A model generated the notes under the pieces. That model saw only the letters and a program-made list of their open reading frames with translations, was not told the DNA's origin and did no database searches. This document shows, in pieces, positions 52,626-60,656 of a stretch of DNA of 64,000 nt. Source of the DNA: Synechococcus sp. CBW1002 (GTDB lineage: Bacteria > Cyanobacteriota > Cyanobacteriia > PCC-6307 > Cyanobiaceae); the NCBI RefSeq assembly GCF_015840915.1, contig NZ_CP060398.1, positions 744,001 to 808,000 on the forward strand, read 5' to 3'. How positions within the stretch are numbered: position 1 is the first letter of the stretch; each line of letters starts with the position of its first letter. The position numbers and the translations under genes are program-made.

Positions 52626-53994
52626 GAGTTTGCGGAAAAACCGCCTGAGAAGCAGCGTTTTTCCCTCCTGAGAGCTGGTGCAGCTCATTTCGGTCTGGTT
52701 TTCAGAGTTTCAGCGGCTCAGAGCTCCCCTTTTGGTGTGTTTTGCCCCTTTGGGGCTCCCTGATCACTGCCGTCTGGGCACACTTCTGGGCAACCACCTG
52801 TTCACGCCGCCGCCATCGCCGGTTTGAGCAGGTTGCCCAGGCGGATCAGGTTGTAGGCGATCACATTCAGGCCGAACACCGCACTCACCTTCTCGGTGCC
52901 GCGCAGCTTGAACTGGCGCAGACCTCCCCACTGTTTGATCCAGCCAAACACCTTCTCGATGCCGCGGCGGGCATGGATCGACTTGGCGTAGCCCACGTGG
53001 CGGGTGGTGCGGCCATCGATGGCGGAACCACCAGATCGGGCGGTGTTCTGCACCACGTGCGGCGTCACGCCGATGCGGCGCATCTCGGCGACAAAGCCCC
53101 TGGTGTCGTAGTGCTTGTCGGCACCGATGGTTTTCTGGTGGGCACCGGGACGATCCGCGGCCATGGCTTTGGCGGCATCCCGCTCCCCGGTGCCCGTGGC
53201 TTGCGTGACCTTGCAATCGACGATCAGGGCATGGCGGTTGTCCATGAGCACATGACCCCGGTAGCTCGGTTGAGCCGGGTGGGCGTTGGATTTCCGGGCC
53301 AGCAAGGCGTCGGGATCACTGCCGGAGCGGTGGGTCTTGTTGCTGAGCTTGATGCCTCGGAAATCCCCTTTCGCTCGCTTCTTGCCGGGCTTTGGAGCGC
53401 CAAAACCCTCGCCAGGGCCTGACGGCGGTGGCGGCGGATCGTCCTGCCCATCGATCCGCTCCAGTGAGGCATGGGAGGCCCAGGCCTGCAGCAAGGTGCC
53501 ATCGACGGAGAAGTGCTCGTCACTGAGCAGCGGCTTGACCTCCGGAGCACCCATCAGCTTCTCCAGGAACTTCCCCATCACCTGCTCGTTCAGCAGCCGC
53601 TCCCGGTTTTTTGTGAATGTGGTGGGATGCCAGATCGGATCATCTGGGCTCAGCCCCACAAACCAGCGGAACAGCAGGTTGTAGTGGAGCTGCTCGAGCA
53701 GCAACCGCTCCGAGCGGATGCCGTAGAACGCCTGCAGCAACGAGGCCAGCAGCAGTTGCTCCGGCGGCACTGATGGCCGGCCTTCTGCGGCGTACAGATC
53801 ACAGAAGGTGGGATTGAGGCGATCGAGGGCCTGATCGGCCAGCTTGCGGATCCGCCGCAGCGGATGGCCGGCCGGGATCCGATCCTCAATCGACACGTAG
53901 GAGAACAGGGAGCCGCTGCGCTCCCGTTGACCTCGCATCTGGGCTGGACAGCTGGCCCATTCTCGCAGAGATGGCCGGGTTTTTCAGCAAACTC
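52626..53994. mobile_element. IS5-family insertion sequence
   Basis: 1369 bases with inverted ends GAGTTTGCGGAAAAACC and GAGTTTGCTGAAAAACC. It is flanked by direct repeats CTAA (52622-52625 and 53995-53998), which is the YTAR target duplication of IS5. One transposase gene on the minus strand. The insertion lies between genes. Confidence 0.9.
52802..53938 (-). CDS. IS5-family transposase
   Basis: 378 residues. The N-terminal GHPLRRIRKLADQALDRL and PPEQLLLASLLQAFYGIRSER are typical, followed by the DDE core with HFSVDGTLLQAWASH (Asp), TIGADKHYDTRGFV (Asp) and HARRGIEKVFGWIKQWGGLRQ (Glu). A proline-rich insertion lies after the first Asp. No damage seen, so it is probably functional. Confidence 0.92.
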   Translation of the reverse strand: MRGQRERSGSLFSYVSIEDRIPAGHPLRRIRKLADQALDRLNPTFCDLYAAEGRPSVPPEQLLLASLLQAFYGIRSERLLLEQLHYNLLFRWFVGLSPDDPIWHPTTFTKNRERLLNEQVMGKFLEKLMGAPEVKPLLSDEHFSVDGTLLQAWASHASLERIDGQDDPPPPPSGPGEGFGAPKPGKKRAKGDFRGIKLSNKTHRSGSDPDALLARKSNAHPAQPSYRGHVLMDNRHALIVDCKVTQATGTGERDAAKAMAADRPGAHQKTIGADKHYDTRGFVAEMRRIGVTPHVVQNTARSGGSAIDGRTTRHVGYAKSIHARRGIEKVFGWIKQWGGLRQFKLRGTEKVSAVFGLNVIAYNLIRLGNLLKPAMAAA

Positions 53995-54049
53995 CTAACC
54001 CCTGATCTGTGGCCTGGGCCCTCCAGCCAATCCTGCGTGTGATCCAGCC

Positions 54050-54544
54050 ATGTCCGCTCCCGATGCCCTCACCAGCAACCTGTTCAACTCCATCCTCTGG
54101 AGCTGGAATTATGTGGGCATCGACAGCGACACGGGCCGGACGATCCGGGCGAGCGGCCAGTTCCTGAGCGACATTGATCCCGACTCCCAAGACTTCTACG
54201 CCATCCAGCGGATCCAGGGCAGTCGCAACCGCGTCCGGATTGATGGACTGTGGCCGGCGGGGAAGGCCATTCCCGGCAACATCGATCCGATCACCGGCGA
54301 GCCCTACAACGGCGACAACCGGATCCGGCAGAACGATGACGACAGGGAGAGGGCGCAACTCACCAGTGCCGGATTTCAATTTTCTCTGCGTGATGGCACG
54401 TTCGCGAACGTGTTCTTCGCCGGCTTCCTGGAGCCGCCCATCACCCTGGAATTTTTCTCCGCACCGCCCTACCCGATCGGTCCGGTCGCTCCGAACAGCG
54501 AAGACCCCGTGATCTTCCGGGCCACGCCACTGTTCGGCTTCTGA
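54050..54544 (+). CDS. Hypothetical protein
   Basis: 164 residues starting MSAPDALTSNLFNSILWSWN. The composition is that of a folded soluble domain rich in aromatic and acidic residues (DIDPDSQDFYAIQRIQGSRN, FSLRDGTFANVFFAGFLEPP). No signal peptide and no family is recognised. It starts 50 bases past the IS5 element and ends 16 bases ahead of a cluster of repeated ATGGCC motifs. Confidence 0.6.
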   Translation: MSAPDALTSNLFNSILWSWNYVGIDSDTGRTIRASGQFLSDIDPDSQDFYAIQRIQGSRNRVRIDGLWPAGKAIPGNIDPITGEPYNGDNRIRQNDDDRERAQLTSAGFQFSLRDGTFANVFFAGFLEPPITLEFFSAPPYPIGPVAPNSEDPVIFRATPLFGF

Positions 54545-54559
54545 GCGAAGAGCCCTGCG

Positions 54560-54636
54560 ATGGCCTTTCGGCTGAGCATGGCCTATCACCAGACCATGGC
54601 CTTTCGTCTGAACCATGGCCCTGCGTCTGAAACGGC
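54560..54636 (+). repeat. Four near-repeats starting ATGGCC
   Basis: ATGGCC occurs at 54560, 54578, 54596 and 54615, spaced 18, 18 and 19 bases. Units 1, 3 and 4 continue with TTTCGGCTGA, TTTCGTCTGA and CTGCGTCTGA. The fourth is the start of the glutaredoxin-CcdA gene; the first three are in one frame and the fourth is one base out. Confidence 0.65.
54615..54636 (+). pseudogene. First codons of the glutaredoxin-CcdA gene (split by IS66 element)
   Basis: ATG GCC CTG CGT CTG AAA CGG C gives M-A-L-R-L-K-R up to the IS66 left end. The rest continues at 56351-57497 after removing one copy of the 8-base duplication (GAAACGGC). Together they form a basic start followed by a hydrophobic signal segment. 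Confidence 0.8.
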
Positions 54637-56350
54637 GTATCCGTTCAGGGGCCGTGACGCAGCAGCGCAGCATTCCACCCCTGATCGTTGATCAACGAGC
54701 AACCACAGACACCACGATCGATGACGGCCGGCTCAGGGATTCGGCAACAGCGATGGCATCTCACCGCCGCGATGATGGGCGATCAAGGCCTGCTCCAGGA
54801 ACTGCCAGATATCACGGCCCTGTTGCCGCAGGCTGGTGGTGACCGTGAGCAGCCTGCTGCGGCAGATCGCACCCTGGCGGGATTGGACGCCATGGCTGAT
54901 CTTGCGCTGAATCACCGAATGGCGCAGGGCACGCTCGGCTGCGTTGTTGGTGGGCTCGATCCCTTCAATCTCCAGGAAGGTCCAGAGGCCATCGCTCACT
55001 TGCAGCAACTGATGGCAGGTACGCACCGTCTTGGCCCACGGCGTTCGCTCGCCGCGCTGGCAGCCCAGCTCCACAACCCGCTGCAGCGTGCCCACAAACG
55101 CCTGGCGGATCGGCCGACAGCCCTGCTGCAACGTGGACCAGTCGATCGTTCCGTCTTTGTAGCGGTGCCACTGGGCAAACAGCTGCTGCTGCAGGCCCAG
55201 CAGCTCCGCTCCAATCTCACCGCTGGCGCCCTGACGGTCAGCGATGGCAGTGAGATCGCGGATCACGTGCGCCCAGCACAGCTGGCGCTGCTCCAGCGGG
55301 AGATGGTTGTAGGCGGAGAAGCGGTCGCTCACCACAATTCCGCCAAAGGCATTCCCGAGCAGGTCGATCGCGGCGGCAGCCGAGCGGCTCAGGCTCTGCA
55401 AGAACACTGTCACCCCCATGGCGGTCACCATGACCCACTCCCAGCCGCGCCGGCCATCGGGGTTGCCCCCATCGGCATTACCGGTGGGGGCACCGGTTTC
55501 ATCGACATAGACCACCGACTGCTGACGGGCAAACGCAAGGGCCTCCTGCATGGGCTGCTCCAGTGCTGCACTCAAGCGCTGGCGGATAGTGGCCATCGCT
55601 CCCCGGCTGATCTGTACCCCCAGCAGCTGATCCAGCAGCGCCTGGGTCTTGCTGAAACTCAACGGGAAGGCACTACCCAGCAGACCCACCAGAGCACTGA
55701 GCCGGGGACCGTAATGGCTTACTTCCACCTCCGCCGGTAACGAGGCACAGGTGCTGGTGGTACAGCAGGGGCAGACCAGGCGGTGCAGCCGGTGCTCGAT
55801 CACCAGAGGCGTGATCGGTGGAATCTCGATCACCTGGTGCCTCAAGGGCTCGGGATCCTGACCCTGTAGCAACGTGCCGCAGCGGCGGCAGGCCTGGGGG
55901 TGGTGCTCGACCACCTCATCCACCCGCTCGATCGGCAGCAGCTCCGGCCCAGATCCGGGATGGCCCGGCTGGCCGCCGCGCTTGCGGCCACTGCCCTTGC
56001 GTCGTTCGGGCGGCTTAAACCCCTGGCCATCACTGGAGGGAGGCTTGGAAGAATTTCGGGAGCTGCGGCCGATCCGCTCGCGCAGATGGGCCAGTTCGGT
56101 CGCCAGGGCGGTGAGCTGGATGCGGAGCTGCTCGATCTCCTGTTGCTGCCTCTGGCACTGACTGACCAGCTCAAGAAATCCAGCCTTCACTCCCACCGGG
56201 GTGGCGGCCCAATCGGCTTCTGAAATCCCGGCCGGTGGGGTGGTCATCGCAAGGAGTCTCTTACTGAGATGCAACCAGGAATCAAGCCACCGTCAAGGGT
56301 TCAGCAAGCCCGATGTTCGTTGCGAGCTGTCCCGACTCCTGAACGGGTAC
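54637..56350. mobile_element. IS66-family insertion sequence (single-gene type)
   Basis: 1714 bases flanked by the 8-base direct repeat GAAACGGC (54629-54636 and 56351-56358), the size expected for IS66. The ends are inverted: GTATCCGTTCAGGGGCCG and, inward from the right, GTACCCGTTCAGGAGTCG. Only the large transposase is present; there is no room for the tnpA/tnpB accessory genes. Confidence 0.92.
54733..56253 (-). CDS. IS66-family transposase
   Basis: 506 residues from the ATG at 56253 (MTTPPAGISEADW). Order: leucine-zipper-like coil (QQEIEQLRIQLTALATELAHL), SSRNSSKPPSSDG linker, zinc finger (CRRCGTLL, CPCC), then the IS66 core with VYVDETGAPTGN (Asp), VVSDRFSAYNHL (Asp), CWAHVIRDL, and GIEPTNNAAERALR (Glu region). 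Intact. A frame 21 bases longer exists, but the ATG at 56253 matches the family start better. Confidence 0.92.
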   Translation of the reverse strand, partial: LAMTTPPAGISEADWAATPVGVKAGFLELVSQCQRQQQEIEQLRIQLTALATELAHLRERIGRSSRNSSKPPSSDGQGFKPPERRKGSGRKRGGQPGHPGSGPELLPIERVDEVVEHHPQACRRCGTLLQGQDPEPLRHQVIEIPPITPLVIEHRLHRLVCPCCTTSTCASLPAEVEVSHYGPRLSALVGLLGSAFPLSFSKTQALLDQLLGVQISRGAMATIRQRLSAALEQPMQEALAFARQQSVVYVDETGAPTGNADGGNPDGRRGWEWVMVTAMGVTVFLQSLSRSAAAAIDLLGNAFGGIVVSDRFSAYNHLPLEQRQLCWAHVIRDLTAIADRQGASGEIGAELLGLQQQLFAQWHRYKDGTIDWSTLQQGCRPIRQAFVGTLQRVVELGCQRGERTPWAKTVRTCHQLLQVSDGLWTFLEIEGIEPTNNAAERALRHSVIQRKISHGVQSRQGAICRSRLLTVTTSLRQQGRDIWQFLEQALIAHHRGGEMPSLLPNP

Positions 56351-57497
56351 GAAACGGCAACTGCAGCTCTGGCTGCTGGGGCTGCTCGGCCTGCTGCTGG
56401 CCATGGGCAGCCTCACGGGCCCTGCGTTGTCCCTGGACAGGAGCTCGGCACCTTCCAGCAATGGGAGCCCGGAACTGCAGGTCTTCGTTCGGCCCGGCTG
56501 CCCCCACTGCGCCCAGGCCAAGGCCTTTCTGCCGGCCCTGCAGCGGCAGCGCCCGGAGCTGGTGGTGCGGATCCGATCGATCGACACCGATCCGGCGGCG
56601 CTCGCCGATCTGACCCGGTACTCCCAGCAGGCGGGGGTCCAGACGCCGGGGGTTCCCACCTTTGTGATCGACGGCCAGGTGCTGGTGGGGTTCGACAGCC
56701 CGCAAGGCCGTGGCCAGGAGCTGCTGGCCCTGGTGAGCCGCGACCAGCCCAGGCTGGACCCCCTGCGGCTGGGCCCCTTCGGGGAGCTGGATGTGGGCCG
56801 GCTGGGGCTGCCGCTGTTCACCCTCGCCATGGGCCTGCTGGATGGCTTCAACCCCTGCGCCATGTGGGTGCTGCTGTTCCTGCTCTCCCTGCTTGTGCAC
56901 TGGCACGACCGGCGCCGCATGGCCCTGGTGGCCGGCACCTTCGTGCTGGTGAGCGGCGCGGTGTATTTCGCCTTCATGGCCGCCTGGCTGAATGTGTTCC
57001 TGCTGGTGGGCTGGAGTACCTGGCTGCGGCTGACGCTGGCGGGGCTGGCCTTGGTGGTGGGGATGGTGAACCTGCTGGAAATCCGGCGTGAGGGTCCGGA
57101 GTTCACCCTCTCGATTCCGGCCTCCGCCAAACCGGGGCTCTACGCCCGCATGCGCGGGGTGATTCAGAACCAGTCCCTGCTGCCGGCCCTGGCGGCGGTC
57201 GCGGCTCTGGCGGTGGTCGTGAATCTGGTGGAACTGCTCTGCACCGCCGGGCTTCCGGCGCTCTACACCGCCGTGCTCGCCCAGCAGAACCTTCCCGCCG
57301 CAGCCCACTACGGTTATCTGGGGCTCTACATCCTGGGCTACATCGCCGACGACAGCCTCATGGTGGGGCTGGCCGTCGTGGCCCTGAGCAGCAACAAACT
57401 CACCGAACGAACCGGCCGGCTGCTCAAGCTGATCAGCGGAGTTGTGATGGTGGCCCTGGCCCTGGTGTTGCTGCTGAGACCAGGCTGGCTGTTGTGA
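56351..57497 (+). pseudogene. Glutaredoxin-CcdA fusion protein, main part (5' end removed by IS66)
   Basis: Reading on from the split, KRQLQLWLLGLLGLLLAMGS forms the signal/anchor. A glutaredoxin-like domain follows with VFVRPGCPHCAQAKAF (active site CPHC) and GVPTFVIDGQVLVG (cis-Pro). A six-span CcdA-like domain comes next, with GLLDGFNPCAMWVLLFLL and VNLVELLCTAGLPALYT as the cysteine motifs. It should shuttle electrons across the membrane onto its own exported thiol domain. An internal ATG at 56403 could still produce a protein lacking most of the signal segment. Confidence 0.85.
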
Positions 57498-57567
57498 CCA
57501 AGCACCAACTCGCCTGCCTCGCGATGCGGTGCTTCCCACGTGAAGGGATCTGGTGGCGCCGAGCTCC

Positions 57568-57846
57568 TCAGCTCACCGATACGCCCTTCCAGAACGCAAC
57601 CCGGCCACGGATTTCAGCGGCGGCACTCTTGGGGTCGGGATAAAACCAGGCGGCGTTCGCATTCACCTGGTCGCCGACCACCACGTCGTAGTAATGCGCT
57701 TCTCCCTTCCACCCACAGATGCTGCGGTGCGACGAGGGACGGAAATGGACAGCATTCAGCGACTCAGCCGGGAAGTAGGCATTGCCCTCCAACTTGACGA
57801 TGTCGTCACTACTGGCGATGACGGCATCATTCCAACGGGCTTCCAT
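57568..57846 (-). CDS. DUF427 family protein
   Basis: About 92 residues from the ATG at 57846 (MEARWNDAVIASSDD). The pattern of a small beta-barrel-like domain with NAYFPAESL, the conserved CGWKGEAHYYDVVVG, and AAWFYPDPKSAAAEIRGRVAFWKG is that of DUF427. Function is unknown. Complete. It converges with the glutaredoxin-CcdA gene. Confidence 0.88.
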   Translation of the reverse strand: MEARWNDAVIASSDDIVKLEGNAYFPAESLNAVHFRPSSHRSICGWKGEAHYYDVVVGDQVNANAAWFYPDPKSAAAEIRGRVAFWKGVSVS

Positions 57847-58167
57847 GGCGAGAGAGCAAGGGATCATCATCCTGCAGCTTAATCACCTCAGCGTCCCCGA
57901 TTCCAGGAAAAGACGCAGAACAAGCAGGCTGCGATCGCGTGCCCTGCCTTGATAACTGAAGCCTCCAGGAGGCTCACAGGCTCAGATCTCCAGAATCGGT
58001 CAGCCACGGCAAGCAGCCGCTCAAAAAAATACCGCATGCATCATGACCAGCAGTTCAGGATTGGATGCTTCAACCCAGGGGAGGCACAAGTCACGTGCCC
58101 GGCCCGCTTGAACCTGACGCTGTGCACTCCAGAGCTATGAATGCAAAGCCCGAAACCGGAAGATCAA
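57847..58167. other. Intergenic region of about 320 bases
   Basis: Between two minus-strand genes. More AT-rich than the DNA to the left. Several short plus-strand frames exist but none looks like a protein. No hairpin followed by a T-run was found by eye. Confidence 0.35.
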
Positions 58168-59100
58168 CTACCATGGAAGCTTCAGGAAGGACCTCAAATC
58201 AAAGGCGGCCTTTCCCTTGGCGACTCCCGAGGCCAGCACTGCAGGATTGTTTTGCCGAAATTCGCCATCCAACGCATAGTCAGCATAAACCAAACCATGC
58301 CTTTCCTTGAATCTCAACGAAAAGTCTTCCCGCAGATTGCCAAAGCCGAAGCCATCCGGAACAAAGTGTGCTGCTATTGAACGCCTTCTAAGGCTGCGGT
58401 CTGGCCCCGGCGTTGATCCATGAATAATTCGCGAACCCCAAAAGAAAATATCTCCTTTCTTAAGAGGAGGGGCATAAATCTGTGGATCCCGCGACTCTAG
58501 GTAAGTGCGAATTTCAGCCAGAAAGCCATCGTACATGGCATGATGTTGCCGATCAAGATAGCCACTCCGAGGAGCCATAAGATGAGTACCCGGGTAGACA
58601 TAAAATCTGATTCCTTCAAGGTGCGTATCCTCAAGCGCAACCCAAGCAGCTATCAGGTGACCGTTAGGCCGGGAATCAAGATAAATCCAGTCTTGATGAG
58701 GGGGAGTGGTAGCGTGATCAAAAAGCATAGTCTGAAAAAGCTTGAAGATATTGTTCTTGCCACTAATTTGAGACAATGATTTCTGAACGCTCGAAGAGCC
58801 CAGAAGAGAAAGAATTGCACTAGAAAGCATGCCATTATCACCCTCTTCATAACTGTGGCAATTCAACAGACAATTAGCAACTCCCCCAACTCCAGTCTTG
58901 GCATGCCGCTCCCAAAGGCCCGATTGCCGCAGGTAATTACTATCCGAATCAACCACAGTGTCATTATAGATGCTAAACACTTGATCAATTTTATCCAGAT
59001 CAGTGGCTCCTCTGCAGATAATATAATTTTGCTCCTGAAAATATTCCAGCGGGTCATCAATATCATCTCCCAGGTGACCAAAATACTTGAGCTTACTCAT
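58168..59100 (-). CDS. Phytanoyl-CoA dioxygenase-like (PhyH) protein
   Basis: 310 residues. The Fe(II)/2-oxoglutarate oxygenase facial triad is visible: H-x-D in TPPHQDWIYLDSR and the distal His in GSRIIHGSTPGPDRSLRRRS, where an Arg further on can bind 2-oxoglutarate. Preceding segments (HLIAAWVALEDTHLEG, FYVYPGTH) are typical of the PhyH family. It should hydroxylate or otherwise oxidise a small molecule; the substrate is unknown. The gene is clearly more AT-rich in its third positions than most of the window. Confidence 0.85.
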   Translation of the reverse strand: MSKLKYFGHLGDDIDDPLEYFQEQNYIICRGATDLDKIDQVFSIYNDTVVDSDSNYLRQSGLWERHAKTGVGGVANCLLNCHSYEEGDNGMLSSAILSLLGSSSVQKSLSQISGKNNIFKLFQTMLFDHATTPPHQDWIYLDSRPNGHLIAAWVALEDTHLEGIRFYVYPGTHLMAPRSGYLDRQHHAMYDGFLAEIRTYLESRDPQIYAPPLKKGDIFFWGSRIIHGSTPGPDRSLRRRSIAAHFVPDGFGFGNLREDFSLRFKERHGLVYADYALDGEFRQNNPAVLASGVAKGKAAFDLRSFLKLPW

Positions 59101-59725
59101 TTGCTTTGGCCAGAGATCCTGATCAATACAGGATACTGTTATCAGTGCCCATACGTCAAAATCACCAGGTCTGCTTCAGAGTCGTTCGCTCAGGCCGGCT
59201 GGCGCCTGCCTGATCCAAGCCAGCGCATCGACAATGCAGAGAAGCCTCTGACGAAGCAGATGGAAGGTGGATATTCTGAGCGAACGCAATCATTGAAGGA
59301 TGTGCGAACTTCAACCACTGAAAACTATCTCTGACACAGACTTTGCCACCAGACATCAAAACGCACATCAACATCACAGGGAGAACGTCTCCACCCTTCA
59401 CCTTCAAGACATGGAGGGTCGCTGAATCAGCTGGAGAGCTGCCGTCAACAACCCAACGCCCTGTCAGCCTCGCTTCCTGCCACGGGGTTCTTCGTTTCAA
59501 GCAAGGCGCGAGGGGGTTGCGCCTCCTTTGATTCCTCAAACCCTTGAGCGAGTACTGACAACGATTCAGAGCCGTAGTGGCCGAGTTGATTCATCCGAGT
59601 TTGAAGCGTCAGGATGAGTTGTCCAATCAGTACGCCTGGAGACACGGGCGCCACGAAAAGAGCAAGGGTAAAAACCCATAAGTATGGCCTCCTGTCTCCG
59701 GTCCAATCAATCACAAGTTTCGACC
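59101..59725. other. Intergenic region of about 625 bases
   Basis: Divergent starts of the PhyH-like gene and the methyltransferase gene. Minus-strand frames at 59162-59539 and 59445-59714 have no recognisable domain; the second has one hydrophobic stretch (LWVFTLALFVAPVSPGVL) and might be a small membrane protein or a relic. Otherwise nothing identifiable. Confidence 0.35.
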
Positions 59726-60493
59726 ATGCAAAGCCTCAAGGCCTTGCCTCCCCTGCATGATTCCTGTGAAATCGGAATCAGCCAAGAGATAGAATCTCAA
59801 CAAGTTGCTTCCGTGACCGCCATGGAGCCCAGCTGCCATCCTGGCCTTAAGTTTACACCAAGGTGGAATGATCCTGAATTCCAGTGGAGAAAAGAAGCCA
59901 ATCAATACTACAATGATCAATGGATCAATCGATACAATCTTCATCGAGACGAAAGAGACTTGGCAAGACTGAACATCGAGGGAATGGATGTCAGCGATTC
60001 GCAGCATTTTCAGATCGGATGGTTAAGAAATATCGACAGGCTGATAGACATGACACCACCTAAATTCAATCCCTTTTACTTCCGCCTTCTTGACGTTGGC
60101 TGCGGCAGCGGAATATCGACAATCTACTTCGCAGAAAACTACAGGTTCAAAACCTATAGCGGCTTTGATTTCTCGGAGGAACTCATCAGCACCTCAAGAA
60201 AGAATTTGCTGCAGTTTTCGACCCTGCGCCAGGAGCAGATTCCGATCACATTTTTCGTCGACGACGCGCGCAGTCATAAGCTGATCGCGCAGCCGTCATT
60301 CGTCTACATGTTTAATCCATTTGGATTCAGGACCGCCGATTTATTCATTCGCAACAATCTGCAGACCTTAAGATCCACAGGAAGCATCCTTGCGATTGCC
60401 GAGGACACGTGGATCACGGAATTATCTGCAGCAGGACTTCACAAAGGGATCATTAGAAAATCATCGTATAATTTGTCGCTGGTATTTTACTGA
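59726..60493 (+). CDS. Class I SAM-dependent methyltransferase
   Basis: 255 residues from the ATG at 59726. The SAM-binding core is FRLLDVGCGSGISTIYFAENY (motif I) with the acidic SGFDFSEELI (motif II), FFVDDARSH and YMFNPFGFRTADLF. The N-terminal 90 residues (FTPRWNDPEFQWRKEANQYYND) are not family-typical. The substrate is unknown. Low GC in the 3' half, like the PhyH gene next door. It is divergent from that gene. Confidence 0.8.
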   Translation: MQSLKALPPLHDSCEIGISQEIESQQVASVTAMEPSCHPGLKFTPRWNDPEFQWRKEANQYYNDQWINRYNLHRDERDLARLNIEGMDVSDSQHFQIGWLRNIDRLIDMTPPKFNPFYFRLLDVGCGSGISTIYFAENYRFKTYSGFDFSEELISTSRKNLLQFSTLRQEQIPITFFVDDARSHKLIAQPSFVYMFNPFGFRTADLFIRNNLQTLRSTGSILAIAEDTWITELSAAGLHKGIIRKSSYNLSLVFY

Positions 60494-60585
60494 GAGTCTC
60501 CTGAGGAAGTAGGGCCTCCTAAGAAAGTAAGAACCAGCCCCAGGTCAGCAAAGTGGGGAGGCCCCGCCCTAACACTGAGTGTTGC

Positions 60586-60656
60586 TCAGGCTGCAGCCGG
60601 TTGATTGCTCAGGAGCCGCTCCTCGCCTCTTCGCATGGATTCAGTGCCGATCAGTA
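60586..60656 (-). pseudogene. 3' end of an older IS5-type transposase remnant
   Basis: Reading from the junction with the inserted IS, the frame gives LLIGTESMRRGEERLLSNQP and ends in TGA at 60586-60588. It continues the frame of the remnant at 62424-62593 once the IS and one copy of TCAGTA are removed. Confidence 0.55.
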
